From Cladophialophora immunda (Eukaryota > Ascomycota > Eurotiomycetes > Chaetothyriales > Herpotrichiellaceae), in assembly GCF_000835495.1 (NCBI RefSeq), contig NW_015622541.1, forward strand, positions 6,696,001 through 6,760,000: a stretch of 64,000 bases of DNA. The letters are read 5' to 3'. Position 1 is the first letter of the stretch; each line of letters starts with the position of its first letter. Positions 50,248 through 62,557 of this stretch are shown piece after piece. The notes below the pieces were generated by a model. It was given only the letters and a program-made list of their open reading frames with translations. It had not been told where the DNA came from and searched no databases. A program made the translations under genes and the position numbers.

Positions 50248-52191
50248 GATCTCTGGACGCGCACAATGAATAATGGCGGTTTTAGCTTGGGTTCTGTGTA
50301 TATACGCCTCAAGGACGCGTAAATGCCCCAAATTGCAGTTGATCAGGGAGATTCTTTCGACGGACGACTGAAAATGAAGTTTCCGGGGCCCTTATCACTG
50401 AGAAACCCCGCAAGATTGACGAGATGCCTAATCTGGACAAGCTGTATTCAAGAATCCGCAAATTCCACCCACAGGTGAGTGTTGTAAATTACGGGAATGG
50501 GTGGCTAAACGTTAGGGTCCTTCTCATTCTTCTTTACCGAGGGCGAGACAATGCCGGCCAGCTTCGAAGAGTGCCAGTCAAAACCTTCCCGGTCAAATGC
50601 CGTTTCTCCACATGGTCAGGATAACTGGTTTTCTTACCGCCAAAGTTGGGGTGCCATACCGCTGGGCGAATTATGCCCTCTCATGCCCTCTTCTCTTGCG
50701 CTGCATCCAGTATTCCGATCTGAAGGTCCCTTTCGGCAGAAGATATGGACCGCACAAGTTGGTGACGCTGGTATCGTCAGGCGAGGCTGCAATGGAGCGA
50801 CTTTGTAACGGGAGCACCTCCCAATTCGGCAAGCTATTACACCAATCACAGTCTGCCTCAGTGTGGGTCTAGTTACCAGTTGGGCTATTCCAGTTACAGC
50901 CTGGCGCAAGTGAACACCGATGCTCTTATATCTCTTGGCACTTCCTCCAGGAGGCCCTCCTCCTGGTCATGAAAGGGTGAAAGGGAGGGACAAGTCGGAG
51001 GGACAGTTCGGGTATCTGAGTTATAGTGAGTACTTGAAAATGTCGTCGCGCGACAGTTTTATTTCTCGCTCCAGCGCCGAGCAAATATCTCACCAAGTTG
51101 AAGTAGAAATATCAACATCCTGCGTCATTTGCTCTCCAGGTTCGAATCACTCTCCGTTTGGAATTTAGAACTTGGCTGTGGCACTAGCGTGCGTCCGATG
51201 GCTGGCACAGCGTCGCAACTCGACGTGTTGGCAGGTATTTCCTCAATGACACGCTTCGGAGACACGCCATGAAGGATATCCCTGAGGCGAGTAGTGGTGG
51301 AGGTGGACCGGGCCCATCGTCGACACAGCTGGTAAAAACACGATTGAGGACTGTCTGGCTTCAAATGCACTCAGTGAGACAAAGAGTATCCCACTACCCG
51401 GTCCAGTAACAGGCTGCTAAGGATCGTGGTAGAAATGACGAGACTCGGTTTGCGCTTGCTCGACAGGGACGCAGCTTCCTTTCACTCTCCAAAAGGCTGT
51501 TTAGAGGTTATACGCCAAGTCGCATGCTGAGACCATGAGATCCATGTCGGAATAAAAGACACCAGACCCTTCTGGGGGTGTCCCTGAGTATCTCGTGGCT
51601 CCCTGGGGAGGAGTATCGGAGATATTTTGGATACTGCGACAAATCTTTGTCGAGGTGAACAAGTCGCTCACATACCTTGCGGACGTATCGCAAACTGCGT
51701 CTAATACCTTGTCACGCAGTCATCCAGAGTCCCAAATCTAGAATGCGGAGAGGGATCTGCATTGCGCATCTCGGAGCGTATGGAGCTTCTTCCCAGAGGG
51801 AGAAGCGCTTTGGAGTGTATGATTCGGATAATGGACAGCCCACCGCATGGAGATAAGGGAGCACATGATTCATAGGCTGATGCCACTCCTTGATGGAAGC
51901 GCATAGCTCTCTTTACTACTCGTAGGGCACCTGCTGTCGATCAGGTGTTAGTTCGGCAGATTCCCTCACGGTTCGCCGTAGTGCCAAACGGGGTTAGCGT
52001 GGTTTATCTCTCCGGCCCGCCGATGGAGGGACCAGCACCACAAGGGCTGCGGTTGCGGTCAGCTCCAATGCCTCCCAAAGTGCTTCAGATTTGTTCCAGC
52101 CTGGCAAATCTGAAAGCCCACCGAGACTGCAGGCTCAGTCTTTCCAGTTTCTCCTCCGCAATCTCTCTCTAGCATCTTCCCTGTCAAAACG
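50248..52191. other. Large intergenic region, no gene supported
   Basis: About 1.9 kb between the Zn2Cys6 start and coronin. Short frames on both strands (for example 50424-50872, 51125-51370) show no domain. The last few hundred bases should hold the coronin promoter. Confidence 0.4.
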
Positions 52192-54287
52192 ATGGCAGGC
52201 CGTTTCGTACGCTCTTCAAAATATCGGCACGTGTTCGGCCGCCCGACTCGCAAGGTGCGGCTTCACTCACTCTCAGCTGGGAGGATTCATGGCTAAGAGT
52301 TGCTAAGGAACAATGCTATGACAACGTGAGGGTATCGAAGAATGCTTGGGACACGAACTTGATCAAGGTATACACCAAGTGCAAGCTGCAATAGTCCAGA
52401 AGCTCACAATGTCAGGCCAATCCAGAATACCTCGCCCTCAATTGGGATAGCAGCGGCGGTGGTGCGTTTGCCGTCATCCCTACGAAAGAGAAAGGCCGCC
52501 TGCCCGAACGTATCCCGCTCTTCCGAGGACATACCGCCGTGGTTTTGGACACAGATTGGTGGGCGATCTGTTAAAGAGAAGCAAAACAAGGGCGCGGGAC
52601 TGACAAACGCAGGAACCCTTTCAATGACTCGTTGATTGCTTCGGGGTCGGATGATGGCAAGGTCGGGATATACACTCACGTTGATGATCAGGGAATGCTG
52701 ATTTGCGCAGGTCTTCCTATGGCGAGTTCCGGACGACTTCACACTGCATCTCGACATTCCCGCAGATGAGATCCAGGACATTGCCCCAGTGGGCAAACTT
52801 AGCGGCCACCCAAAGTACGCAACTGGTACATTGTCTTTGGAGCCATGACTGATTCCGTTCAGGAAAGTGGGCCACGTGCTCTTCAATCCCGCCGCTGAGA
52901 ATATCCTGGCATCTGCGGCTGGAGATTTTACGATCAAGATATGGGATATCGAGTCCGGTTCGTCCAAGTTGTCGCTCAAGGTCGGCGAGGTGATTCAGTC
53001 TTTATCATGGAGTGCGAATGGTTCCCTTTTGGTCACGACCTCCCGAGACAAAAAGTTGAGGATATGGGACACAAGACAAGAAAAACCCGTGCATGAAGGG
53101 CCAGGCCACGCAGGCGCCAAAAACAGTCGCGCCGTGTGGATGGGGGAACACGATCGCATCGCCACAACTGGCTTTTCCAGAATGAGTGACCGTCAGCTTG
53201 CGCTTTGGGACGTCCGGAACGCACAAGAACCCATCGATGGATTCCAAATGCTTGACTCGATATCAGGCGTGTGTATGCCTTTCTGGGACGAAGGCACCCA
53301 GTGTCTATTCCTTGCAGGCAGGGGTGACGGAAACATCCGTTACTACGAATATGAGCACGACAAGTTCGAATATCTGTCCGAGTACAAATCGTCAGATCCT
53401 CAACGTGGAGTGGCCTTCATCCCCAAGAGGGGAGTCAACCTACATGAGAACGAGGTTGCTCGAGCGTACAAGACGGTCAATGACAATTACATTGAGCCTA
53501 TTTCTTTTATTGTGCCTCGAAGAGCAGAAACGTTTCAGGAGGACATCTACCCCCCTACTGTTGGTCTGAAGCCAGCCATGAGCAGCAAAGAATGGCTTGA
53601 TGGCGCCGAGGGATTGCCACCAAAGATTTCCATGGAAAGTTTGTATGAGGGTACGGGTATCAAAGAGGTTGCAGCAGATGAGGCGAAGCCAGTCAAAAAG
53701 GCACCCGAGCCGGTCAAGGCTGTCGAAACTAAGAAAGAAGTTCCCGAGTCGATACCAGAACCGACCCCGACGACAATCCGATCTCCTCCTCCATCGATGA
53801 AGGAACAAGGTGCCACAATGATGGGTGCTGCAGACAAATTTAAAGACACCGAACCTACAGAAGGAGAGGATGACGAGTCAGATTTCGAGGAGGTCCAGAA
53901 GCCCGTGGAACGAACGACTGCGGCCAAACACGCCGTCCCTGAGGAGAAGAAGGAGCAGTCTCCCACACCCGCAGCGAGTAAAGTATGGGAAGATGTCGAG
54001 GACCCTGAGCCCGCTCCAAAACACAAGGTCAGCCAGATCCTGTCTCACAGGCACATCCTTTAGCTAACATGGAAGAACAGATGACCGAATCGGAAATGCC
54101 AGAAGAACAAACCGTCGAAGCGGGGGAAGCCTCGAATGTGGCCGAGGCGACCCCTCCGTCAGATTCCGTGGAGCGTGAAATGAAGAACATGAAGGCTATG
54201 ATTGCCCAGCAGTCCCGGCAACTGAGCAGTCTGACCAAGACGGTAACAGAACTGGTTGCGGAAGTGAAAGCTTTGAAAGGGTCATAG
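52192..54287 (+). CDS. crn1: Coronin, actin-binding WD40 protein
   Basis: An actin-filament-binding protein of 596 residues that regulates Arp2/3 and cortical actin. Seven exons: 52192-52254, 52308-52367, 52416-52558, 52613-52661, 52711-52814, 52863-54027 and 54081-54287. The first exon MAGRFVRSSKYRHVFGRPTR is the invariant coronin start. The propeller includes LALNWDSSGGGAFAVIPTKE, GHTAVVLDTDWNPFNDSLIA, SGSDDGKVFLWRVPDDF, ASAAGDFTIKIWDIESG and SGVCMPFWDEGTQCLFLAGR. The coronin C-terminal extension RGVAFIPKRGVNLHENEVAR is followed by an acidic/proline-rich unique region. The last exon encodes a coiled coil (VEREMKNMKAMIAQQSRQLS) for oligomerisation. Without the last splice the protein would end at 54063 and lose the coiled coil. 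This is a conserved housekeeping gene. Confidence 0.95.
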
Positions 54288-54985
54288 ATGGTCGGATTGG
54301 ACACATCGTCACTTGACATTTAGCGAGCCGAGTCAAAAAGCCATAACCACTTTCACCTCTTTCGCCTCTTTCCACTGTCACCCCTTGTCTGATCGTGCTG
54401 ACAGCGCTATTCGTACTCCATGCAGTTGAAAGTGTTTGAAGAAGGTGGACTAATCAGCAGGCAGTGTGGCACACCGCCACGGACACCTTTGATTGTGTTT
54501 CAGACCATCCCACAATCAGGCTGTCCCTATCAAAAGACGAAAGTGGCAATCCTGGGAATGCAGAACGAGCATAACGAGAGCATATCTTCACAGGACCATG
54601 CCGCTTTCGATCAAGGCCCTTGCTTCATCCCGTCAAACTTCCCATTCTGTCTAGTCAGAGATGGATTCCCGGAATCGTCTCAAGAAATACGATGCTATTC
54701 TTCCATACATAGCTCCCCTGAGATCAAAGATGGACTATCTCTAGTTTGAGGAAAGGGAAGGCGTAACGCAGTGGAATGATCAGACCGGGGCTCTCGTGGT
54801 GTCTCATCGGTTGCTTGCATGGCTTTCCCTGCTTCTCTCCTCGAGTGTGGGCTCCATTAGCAGCGGAGAGGTAGTCCAGGTCTGGCATATCTGGAAAAGA
54901 ATGAGAGAAACGGTCGTGAAAGGAGGGCATGAAACCCGGTTTGGCTGAACAGATTGGCATACAGGTTGTTTCTACGGCCTCGCTT
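54288..54985. other. Intergenic region between convergent genes
   Basis: About 700 bases; a frame at 54420-54749 lacks domain content. Nothing else is seen. Confidence 0.35.
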
Positions 54986-56389
54986 TCACACGTGAGGCAG
55001 GAAGTTAGGCCAGTTGATGTCTTGGTAGACGGATGCGGGCAGTGCTCGGAGGCTGGCGAGCGACTCGGCCAGCACGATGGCCCTCGCAGCCATGTACACA
55101 ATGACGAAGGGCCCGTGCATGAGGACTTTGACCCACGGCGGCAACATGTTCGCGAGCTCGGGGATGCTGGTGGCTTCGTGCTTGAAAAAGTACCGGCCCA
55201 GCAAACGGGTGTTGTAAGCACCAATCGGCGCCGCGAAGCAGTAGAGCAGGATCAGGACGAAGTCGGTGCCACTGGACACGAGCCAGAGGTAGAACTCGGT
55301 CCGCGAGGGGAACGCGGCCAGCCAGGCGAAGCCGAGATGGAGCCCGTGATACATGAGCTGGAACATCATCGTGTAGAGCGTCACTCCCATGGTGAGGCCG
55401 CCGGGCGGGAGGGTGATGCTGTTTGGCATGGTCTGTGCGGGCCTCTGTTTGGCTCTTTGGTTGTAGAAGAAGACGACCGAGAAGCCGTACCAGAACGGAA
55501 TCGTCAGACTCTTCGGGTCAGGCGCGGGCTTGACGAAGTCGAGTGGAGTCCGTGAGTAAGGCTCAGCGCAGGCAGAGGTTACTGCCGGAGCAGCGGCAGT
55601 ACTGGCAATGAGCGTGGTACTAGCGATGAGGGCCGTGGTGGCGGTGTTGGCGGTGACGGTGACGGCAGGATTGGTCTTCGAACCCGTATCCGAGATCGGT
55701 CGCTCGCAGAGTTGATTAATGTTGGCATCAATGGGCACCACGCGCTGTGATTGTGGGTCAAGAGGCTTGTAGAACCAGAAGGAGAAGGTGTGAAGCGTGC
55801 AAATTATGAATGCCAGCGTGGTGACTTCGAGTGTTGAGTATCCCAGGCCGGTAGCACCACGGGCTATGAAAGAGATGCAGAACCAGGTCATCTGGATGAG
55901 CGTCACCAAACGTGCTAACCCGTCTGCTTTGTTCAGAGCCTGAATTTCCAGCGCGGGTATCTCTGGCAAGACCAAACTTTTGTGTTCAATGAGGTAGGCC
56001 AGTTGTTGGCTGTCAACCGGAAAGGCAGGATAGTCTCGTGGAGCGATGAGGATACCGCCCATATCTGCGTAGAAGCCATGGCGTGTGGTCCACTCGGGAT
56101 GGCCCAGCCTGTGGAATACCTTGACCGACTGGTGTGCGGACAACCACTGTTCCATGGCCGTAGCCACCAGGACTTCGGGGAAGAATATGGTGAAGAGCTG
56201 CCACCGGAATTTGTAGAAAAGAGATCGCCATCCTCGGCGACTTTCTTGTGGGGGTATATTCAGACAGAGGCATGTCCAGGTGCAAAGCCAGGTGGTTGCA
56301 AGGCTGCCGTACAATATGTCACTTGTGCCTCGAACATTGGGTGCCGATACCCAGCCTCGCACAAGATCTTTCGCTCGAGGAGGGAGCAT
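54986..56389 (-). CDS. Polytopic fungal membrane protein (5' end unresolved)
   Basis: About 467 residues if counted from the first in-frame ATG (56389). It belongs to a fungal family of unknown role marked by GWVSAPNVRGTSDILYGSLA then TWLCTWTCLCLNIPP near the N-terminus. Other segments are FGFYAD-type HGFYADMGGILIAPRDYP, LIQMTWFCISFIARGATGLG, STLEVTTLAFIICTLHTFSF with WFYKPLDPQ, and C-terminal helices ending DINWPNFLPHV. A Thr/Ala-rich spacer (TVTANTATTALIASTTLIAS) divides the protein. Relatives usually start with a signal peptide and a short cysteine-containing stretch before the GWV block. Upstream minus-strand sequence (56408-56500) holds a leucine-rich stretch that could be that exon, but no ATG joins it cleanly, so the true start is not settled. 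Confidence 0.72.
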   Translation of the reverse strand: MLPPRAKDLVRGWVSAPNVRGTSDILYGSLATTWLCTWTCLCLNIPPQESRRGWRSLFYKFRWQLFTIFFPEVLVATAMEQWLSAHQSVKVFHRLGHPEWTTRHGFYADMGGILIAPRDYPAFPVDSQQLAYLIEHKSLVLPEIPALEIQALNKADGLARLVTLIQMTWFCISFIARGATGLGYSTLEVTTLAFIICTLHTFSFWFYKPLDPQSQRVVPIDANINQLCERPISDTGSKTNPAVTVTANTATTALIASTTLIASTAAAPAVTSACAEPYSRTPLDFVKPAPDPKSLTIPFWYGFSVVFFYNQRAKQRPAQTMPNSITLPPGGLTMGVTLYTMMFQLMYHGLHLGFAWLAAFPSRTEFYLWLVSSGTDFVLILLYCFAAPIGAYNTRLLGRYFFKHEATSIPELANMLPPWVKVLMHGPFVIVYMAARAIVLAESLASLRALPASVYQDINWPNFLPHV

Positions 56390-57574
56390 TCGGCATTTTT
56401 GTCTCAAAAGAGACCCTCAATCTGCGCAATATTGTCCTCGATCTGGTATTGACGGTAGCATTTGTGATGACCCAGTACCAATAGTAGCAGCACAGCCTTG
56501 TGGTTTCGTTGTCACTGAGGGTTCCAGGGGCAAATCAGTAATTTGGCAAAGTCGTCCGTGCCAGCGAGATGCCTTGCAGCCGTAGATATGGATGTTTGAG
56601 GTGCTGAATACCACGGCCAGATCTACCGATCCGATCCAACAGCACCTTGGGGTCTCATCCACCACATAGTGGGCAGGTACAACATGATTGTACGGAGTTT
56701 TGGAGTCTGGTGACGGTCTGAAGGGGCCTCTCACGGGAATATTCGCCGGGGTCGACGAAAATATCGGAAGATCTCTTGACGTGGCTTTGAGCCTAGAGGC
56801 AACGTGCCCCCAAATACCTCAAGCCATGCTCGGGCGCTGGATGCAGTCAATGGCCGATATAAGGGAATGGTGTATCTTGATTTGCTGTCCAAACTCTTGG
56901 CCCCCTTCTTCTCCCATCCTTCAGGCAAGAGGTCCGCCCTATTGTCAACGGTGGTTCGGCGGGTGGACGCAGCTATGACTAACACAATTTGAGAGGTACT
57001 TTGGTTTGACACCAGGCACGGGCCATGCCTGACACGTAGTGAACACCTCAATAAGTGGGCTTGAGCCTTGCCAGGATAGGAAGCTTGGGTGCAAAATGAA
57101 AGGCTTCGCAATACTGACCTGGGTCATGTCTTGCGCGGCGCGAATGACTAAGAATGCATGTAAGCCGAAGCGTCAGTCAGGCGACCAGTACTGACAACTA
57201 GACCCTCGAGAGCTGCGGAGGGAAGGTGGATATACGATAGTCATGTACCAGGCAGGGAGGATTAACTAGAAGCTGAATAGGCAGGCGGTAGGTGCGTTGC
57301 AGGTCAAACGGGGAGTTACCGCAAGGCTAGCGAGGCTAGGGTGCCAACCAAGGCTGCAAGGCTCCCAGTATCCCCCTTTCCAGCCTTATTCGTCTTCCCC
57401 CCGCAAGCATCACCTTTTCTTAGCATAAATCCAACGCTGGCAAGGGGGCTACTCCTTGTTCGGCCGCCTCAGCTCTGCTCAGTACGGAGTACTATGCTCC
57501 TACCTGCTTTTTGGAAGCTTGTCATGCCCCAGACATGAACTCCTTCGGTGGGTTGGAAAGAGATTACCACGAAA
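56390..57574. other. Divergent intergenic region
   Basis: About 1.2 kb. It probably includes the missing 5' exon(s) and promoter of the membrane-protein gene on the left and the promoter of the DHCR24-like gene on the right. A minus-strand frame at 56731-57111 is open but unrecognised. Confidence 0.4.
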
Positions 57575-59065
57575 ATGCCTTCCCACGAAGAACATGTCAT
57601 CCAAATATCCAATGCCGTCAGAGACTTCTTTGAGCATGGCCAGCCGTTCCGCATCTTTCATGGTTCGACAAACAGCACCCGCCCAACCGACCGACGCCAT
57701 GCTGTCGACATCACCCCCTTATCCAACGTGCTGAAAATCGACACTTCATCACGGACGGCGCTCGTAGAGCCCAATGTTCCAATGGACAAGCTCGTGGAAG
57801 CCACTCTTGCTCAGGGAATGATCCCCCCAGTTGTCATGGAATTCCCAGGCATCACTGTAGGAGGGGGATTTGCCGGTTCTGCCGGAGAGAGCAGCTCTTT
57901 CAGATACGGTTACTTTGACCAAACCGTCAAATCTATTGAGATGGTCCTCGCAGATGGTCGCGTGGTCACAGCTTCTTCATTCGAGAACAGCGACCTATTC
58001 AAGGGTGCTGCTGGGTCCTTAGGGACACTGGGCGTTACGACCAAGCTAGAGTTGCAGCTGATTCCAGCCCGTCGGTTCGTCAAGTTGCACTACTCTCCGT
58101 ATTTCACCATTCATGAGACTATCAAGGCCGTAAAACGGCAGACGGAGAACCCTGACAATGACTACGTCGACGGTATCATCTTCTCCAAAACTCACAGCGT
58201 CGTAATGACTGGTCAACTGACAGATGAGATCCCCCACCCGGCTAAAGCCCACAAATTCAGTGGCTCCTGGGATCCATGGTTCTACCTCCATGTGAAGGAT
58301 AAGACACTACAAGGACCATCTACAGAGTACATCTCTATTGCCGAGTACTTGTTTCGCTATGACCGAGGTGGCTTTTGGGTGGGTAGGCACGCATTCAAAT
58401 ATTTCAATCTTATCCCGTTCAACCGATACACCAGGTGGTTCGTGAACGATTTCATGCACACGAGGATGATGTACAGAGTTCTGCACGCAGGCGAAATGTC
58501 GTTCGGTTTCATGATTCAGGACCTTTCACTACCGTACGGCACTGCGGAGGAGTTCATCGAGTACACTTCCGAGAGACTAGGTATCTGGCCATTGTGGCTT
58601 TGCCCCTTACGAGCCGTGGATCCTCCGACATTCCATCCCAGTCATATTGAAGACGGAAAACTTCAGCCGATGCTGAATATTGGGCTCTGGGGACCCGCAT
58701 CGACGAACATCGAAACTTTCGTGCAGCAAAATCGGGATCTGGAGAGGCGTCTAACTGAGCTAGGCGGCCGCAAAGTCCTGTATTCACACACATACTATCC
58801 AGAGGAGGAGTTCTGGAAATTGTACGATCGCGAATGGTACGGTAAGCTGAGGGAAAGCTATGCCGCAGCGAATTTGCCAACGGTATGGGACAAAGTCAAA
58901 GTGGATAAACTGTACTTGACAAGGAACCGCTCATGGCTTCAACGCCTCGCGTCATCGTGGCCCTTTGGAGGAATCATCGGGATCTGGCATGCGATCCGGA
59001 GCAAAGATTATTTGATCCACAGGAAGCCAGGCTGGACATACTGGAAGACGCGCCTGTCGAAGTAG
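57575..59065 (+). CDS. FAD-linked oxidoreductase, DHCR24 (delta24-sterol reductase)-like
   Basis: A single-exon gene for 496 residues, starting MPSHEEHVIQISNAVRDFFE. The FAD-binding (PCMH) domain contains FRIFHGSTNSTRPTDR and VVMEFPGITVGGGFAGSAGE followed by SSSFRYGYFDQTVKS, a pattern specific to DHCR24/DWARF1-type reductases. FKGAAGSLGTLGVTTKLELQ follows. The C-terminal half has DYVDGIIFSKTHSVVMTGQL, RYDRGGFWVGRHAFKY and SHTYYPEEEFWKLYDREWYG. Animal and plant relatives reduce the sterol 24(28) or 24(25) double bond and have an N-terminal membrane anchor; none is visible here. Ascomycetes make ergosterol with Erg4 and do not need this enzyme for it, so a role on another prenyl or sterol-like substrate is likely. 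Confidence 0.86.
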   Translation: MPSHEEHVIQISNAVRDFFEHGQPFRIFHGSTNSTRPTDRRHAVDITPLSNVLKIDTSSRTALVEPNVPMDKLVEATLAQGMIPPVVMEFPGITVGGGFAGSAGESSSFRYGYFDQTVKSIEMVLADGRVVTASSFENSDLFKGAAGSLGTLGVTTKLELQLIPARRFVKLHYSPYFTIHETIKAVKRQTENPDNDYVDGIIFSKTHSVVMTGQLTDEIPHPAKAHKFSGSWDPWFYLHVKDKTLQGPSTEYISIAEYLFRYDRGGFWVGRHAFKYFNLIPFNRYTRWFVNDFMHTRMMYRVLHAGEMSFGFMIQDLSLPYGTAEEFIEYTSERLGIWPLWLCPLRAVDPPTFHPSHIEDGKLQPMLNIGLWGPASTNIETFVQQNRDLERRLTELGGRKVLYSHTYYPEEEFWKLYDREWYGKLRESYAAANLPTVWDKVKVDKLYLTRNRSWLQRLASSWPFGGIIGIWHAIRSKDYLIHRKPGWTYWKTRLSK

Positions 59066-59682
59066 GCCCGGGCTGGACTGGGCAAGATGATTACAAGCAT
59101 CTCTGCCCGCACGAATTGGAGCAGTCCAGACGACCTCCCGGCATACACCTTGATAGGGGGACCTTGGTTTTCTTTACCAAGAGCTTGTGCGTTCTCGAGG
59201 AGGAGCAGGCTGACAGAGGTTTGGAGCATCTCTAAGTAGTGTTCGGACACGAAGCTGAGAGTAAATCAAGCGATAACCCAAGCGAACCTGATACGGGCCC
59301 TCGCGAAGTCCGAGTACACACGACACGACAACCCCCAGACCGTTGCCACGTGGACTTTCGGTTCCATCAATAACGGTCGACAGCAAGTCTTATTCGCCCG
59401 CTGCTCGGTTCAACCGAAAGATGAGGAGAAGTTTAAGATAAACAGCCGAATTCGGTCATCTCCAACATGGATTGCGTGATCAGACTGAACAGTAATGATC
59501 GTTGATTCTATCATCTAGTTCTCGATTTTCTTTCCTTTCCTTTCCTTCTCTTAATGCGTCGATATCTTCAATCCTGCACTGTCGACAGCAAAATTTTATA
59601 CCAAGTGATAAGCACCAAAGCATAGACCCAGTTTGGTCATCCATAGACGTCTCCAAAAAAGATAAGGCTGTGCTTGGAGACC
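59066..59682. other. Intergenic region with pyrimidine-rich promoter tract
   Basis: About 620 bases between tandem genes. A TTTCC-repeat CT-rich tract at about 59527-59552 lies 130 bases upstream of the next ATG, typical of fungal core promoters. No gene is supported. Confidence 0.45.
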
Positions 59683-60959
59683 ATGGGATCCATTGGCGAG
59701 AATTATTCCAACGGTCATTCGGCGGCCTCCAGCACTGGGGATGGCCAGGGTCCCCGAAAGCCGCTCAGACAGAGCGGGCTGCTGAATGAGAAATTCGAAT
59801 CCGAAGACCTCACGCCCATCATCGGTCGGGAGTTTCCGAAAGTCAATATCGTAGATGACTTGGTCAACTCCGCTGACGCGGATACGCTCTTGAGGGATCT
59901 CGCTATCACGAGTAGGTACTCCGCAATCCAATCTCATTGCCGCGAGATCCGTTCCATAGCCTCGCACTCCGTGGAAAGATATTACAGGCAAGATATTTAC
60001 CCATTCTGAAATGGTTAGTCAGCGAGCGGGGAGTCGTCTTCTTCCGCAAACAGGACAACTTGACGGACGATCTGCAGAAGAAGTTCATCCAGCGCCTCGG
60101 GGAGCTGACCGGCAAGCCACCCTCATCGACGCTCCACATCCACCCAATCCTCAATGGATCCAGCGAGTTCGGCCATGATCTGGAGATTAGCAACATCTCG
60201 TCCGTGTCCCGCAAGAAACTCTTCGATGCCAACGGCGAGATCAAGAACAAGCGCAAATACGACGCCGCGCAATGGCACAGCGACATCCAATTCGAGCCTG
60301 CCCCCGCCGATTACACGAGCTTGAGGCTAACCCAGCTGCCCAAGACGGGAGGAGACACCCTCTGGGCAAGTGGTTATGAGATATACGATCGCATGAGCCG
60401 ACCGTGGCAGCAGTTCCTCGAGGGATTAACGGCCACATTTATTGGAGACGGTTTCATCAGAGCCGAGCAGCAAGGGAGAGCGACCTTGTATGATCAACCC
60501 CGAGGGTCGCCGTTGAATGTGGGCAAGCATTTGAGTGCCGTGCATCCTGTGGTGAGGACTAACCCGGTCACCGGGTGGAAGACTGTGTATGCGATTGGGA
60601 CGTTCCCCAAGGCCTTCAACGATTTGAACGCCGAGGAGACCGAAGAGCTGTCGAAGAAGTTGCACGGGATGATCGTGAACAACCACGACTTGCAGGTGAG
60701 GTTCAAATGGAGGAATGAGAATGATATCGGTATGTGCCCTCCCAAGATTGATTCTGTCCTGTCGCTAGAAAAGCTATGCGATGCTGATTCTCTTTGTGTG
60801 CGACCAGCTATCTGGGATAATCGATGTGTCTTCCACTGTGCCACGTTTGATTACGACGGGCTGGGCGAGCGGTTTGGACATCGCGCGGTCGGAATCGGCG
60901 AGGCTCCGTACTTGGATCCCAATAGTCAGTCGAGGACGGAGGCTCTTGCTTCATCATAG
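59683..60959 (+). CDS. TauD/TfdA-family Fe(II)/2-oxoglutarate dioxygenase
   Basis: A 363-residue alpha-ketoglutarate dioxygenase from three exons: 59683-59911, 60019-60729 and 60808-60959. The first intron is longer (107 nt) and ends ATGGTTAG; splicing restores AITISERGVVFFRKQDNLTD. The iron ligands are His163 and Asp165 in AQWHSDIQFE, and His323 in CVFHCATFDYDGLGERFGHR, whose Arg pairs with 2-oxoglutarate. GGDTLWASGYEIYDRMSRPW is the family's central block. Fungal members hydroxylate taurine and other sulfonates, or 2,4-D-like acids, at carbon next to the leaving group. The N-terminus up to residue 70 is a disordered extension typical of ascomycete paralogues. A transporter gene follows at 62558 on the same strand. 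The substrate is not deducible. Confidence 0.92.
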
Positions 60960-62557
60960 AAGAAGCGCGTCAGGAGTCGTGCTGCTCGGCTGGAATAGCC
61001 TGCGACAAAATCACAAGGAGATCGCCTGAGAGCAAAGATAAAAGATGTGGAGCGATCACCACGAATGGTGGGACGGACTACACGTGTGATGTCAGCTCGA
61101 TATTTGGAAGAGATAGTGCTCCCCTTAGAGTTCACAGGTCACCACGGGCCAACGGTGGTTGAGCGGCACCTGCTGATACTGATTGCTGGCGAGTGCAAGA
61201 ACCATTTCAACTCAGTTGTACTTGACCATAGTTGGTCTACAACCACATTTTGAGAGAGAGGCGCAGCGGGCTGGTTCTCGTTCCTCACAGCAAGCCCGGC
61301 TCGAAAGAAGCACCGAATATGGCGGGGATTGTGGGGTGGCCCTGTTTCTTATCGTCAAAGGTTTGACATAGCGTCTCTCGTCAAAGGAAAAGGTGATCGC
61401 AGAGTTTCTGTAGCCGCATAGGCTTCGCGGATCCTCGGCTGATGAGCCACTCAAACCCTCTCGCTCTCTGGGGACTTGGAATTTATACACTTGGTGGAGT
61501 AGTTGCTTCCGCTTCCGGTTATGCACTGCAGGGTAGAATCCGATTTCAAATGGAGTTCAAAGACTCCCAAGTCGCATTTGGACCGTGTAGCCGAGACGAG
61601 TGTTCGCGGTGCATTGCCATCGGCTCTCCGCAGATGACCTCGGAGTCCACTGTGACAATTTTCGCATCCTGCCCACGCCGCCCGTGCTGTCGGCAGAGAG
61701 AAGGAGAGAGATGTTCGTAGGAGCTCGCCGAAGTTGTCAGGAATTGGGTTTGGCCTTCAGTGCATCAGGGCCGTCGCCTCTGCGAATCAGTAGACCGATG
61801 TCTATCTATCATGCTTACTGGAGTGCAGAACTCAGCTGCTTCTTAGATGAGCACCAGTATCGTTAGCTGTGTCGATGTAGTACCTTTTCCTCTATCCAGG
61901 AGCTGGCCCTCGGAAGAGGCTGCTGGTCCTGTGATAGCCACTAACCGGAAGTCGACTAGCTCCAGACCCACCACGCCGTCTGCTTCCTTCCTATTCGGTG
62001 CAGCCAAAAGCTTGAGCTTCACGTCATCAGCAGAAAATCGCGGGCGAAATTTTTGCTCCAAGGTTGCAGCCACCTCGCCATATGGTTCCGACGCGTGCCG
62101 CTATCAGTGGTGCCCATTTGAATCCCGCTTCCATCACTGGTCCATCGCGCTGCCTCGGCCTTGCCTTGTCGCCGTCTCCATCGATAACAATGGCTCGCAA
62201 CCAAGCAAAAGCACCTGCTCCCTCATCGGGGCTTGCTGAGGCGATCCTTGCCCAGACGCACTACCACGTCACTGGCTACCATCAAGCCTTGCGATAAGCA
62301 CTCGCAAGCTTCGAGCTCCGATCCTTGATGTGTGGTCGTGGCATCGCCATCCCGGGCTCCACATATCCACTTGTGCTATTTTTCATATTTCTTCAATATC
62401 CGCTCGCAGGGAGTTTCGCTCTGTCAATCCATCTCGTCGGCACCTTCACGACGTCGATTTGGCTTCGCTTTTTGGATACTGAAATCTATCCCCGCAGACA
62501 GTGCGTTTCTGGCTTCCTCGAACCGGGAATTTGCGCCTTGCGCACTGCGTCGTTATA
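60960..62557. other. Large intergenic region, no gene supported
   Basis: About 1.6 kb. Frames at 61847-62239 (+) and 61843-62073 (-) overlap each other and have no recognisable content. The right end is the transporter promoter and leader. Confidence 0.4.

Noticed and set aside
51139..51152. B-box-like AGGTTCGAATCAC
   Set aside because: T-stem flanks do not pair and no cloverleaf can be built around it.
54929..55555. 208-codon plus-strand frame
   Set aside because: Antisense shadow of the polytopic membrane-protein gene.
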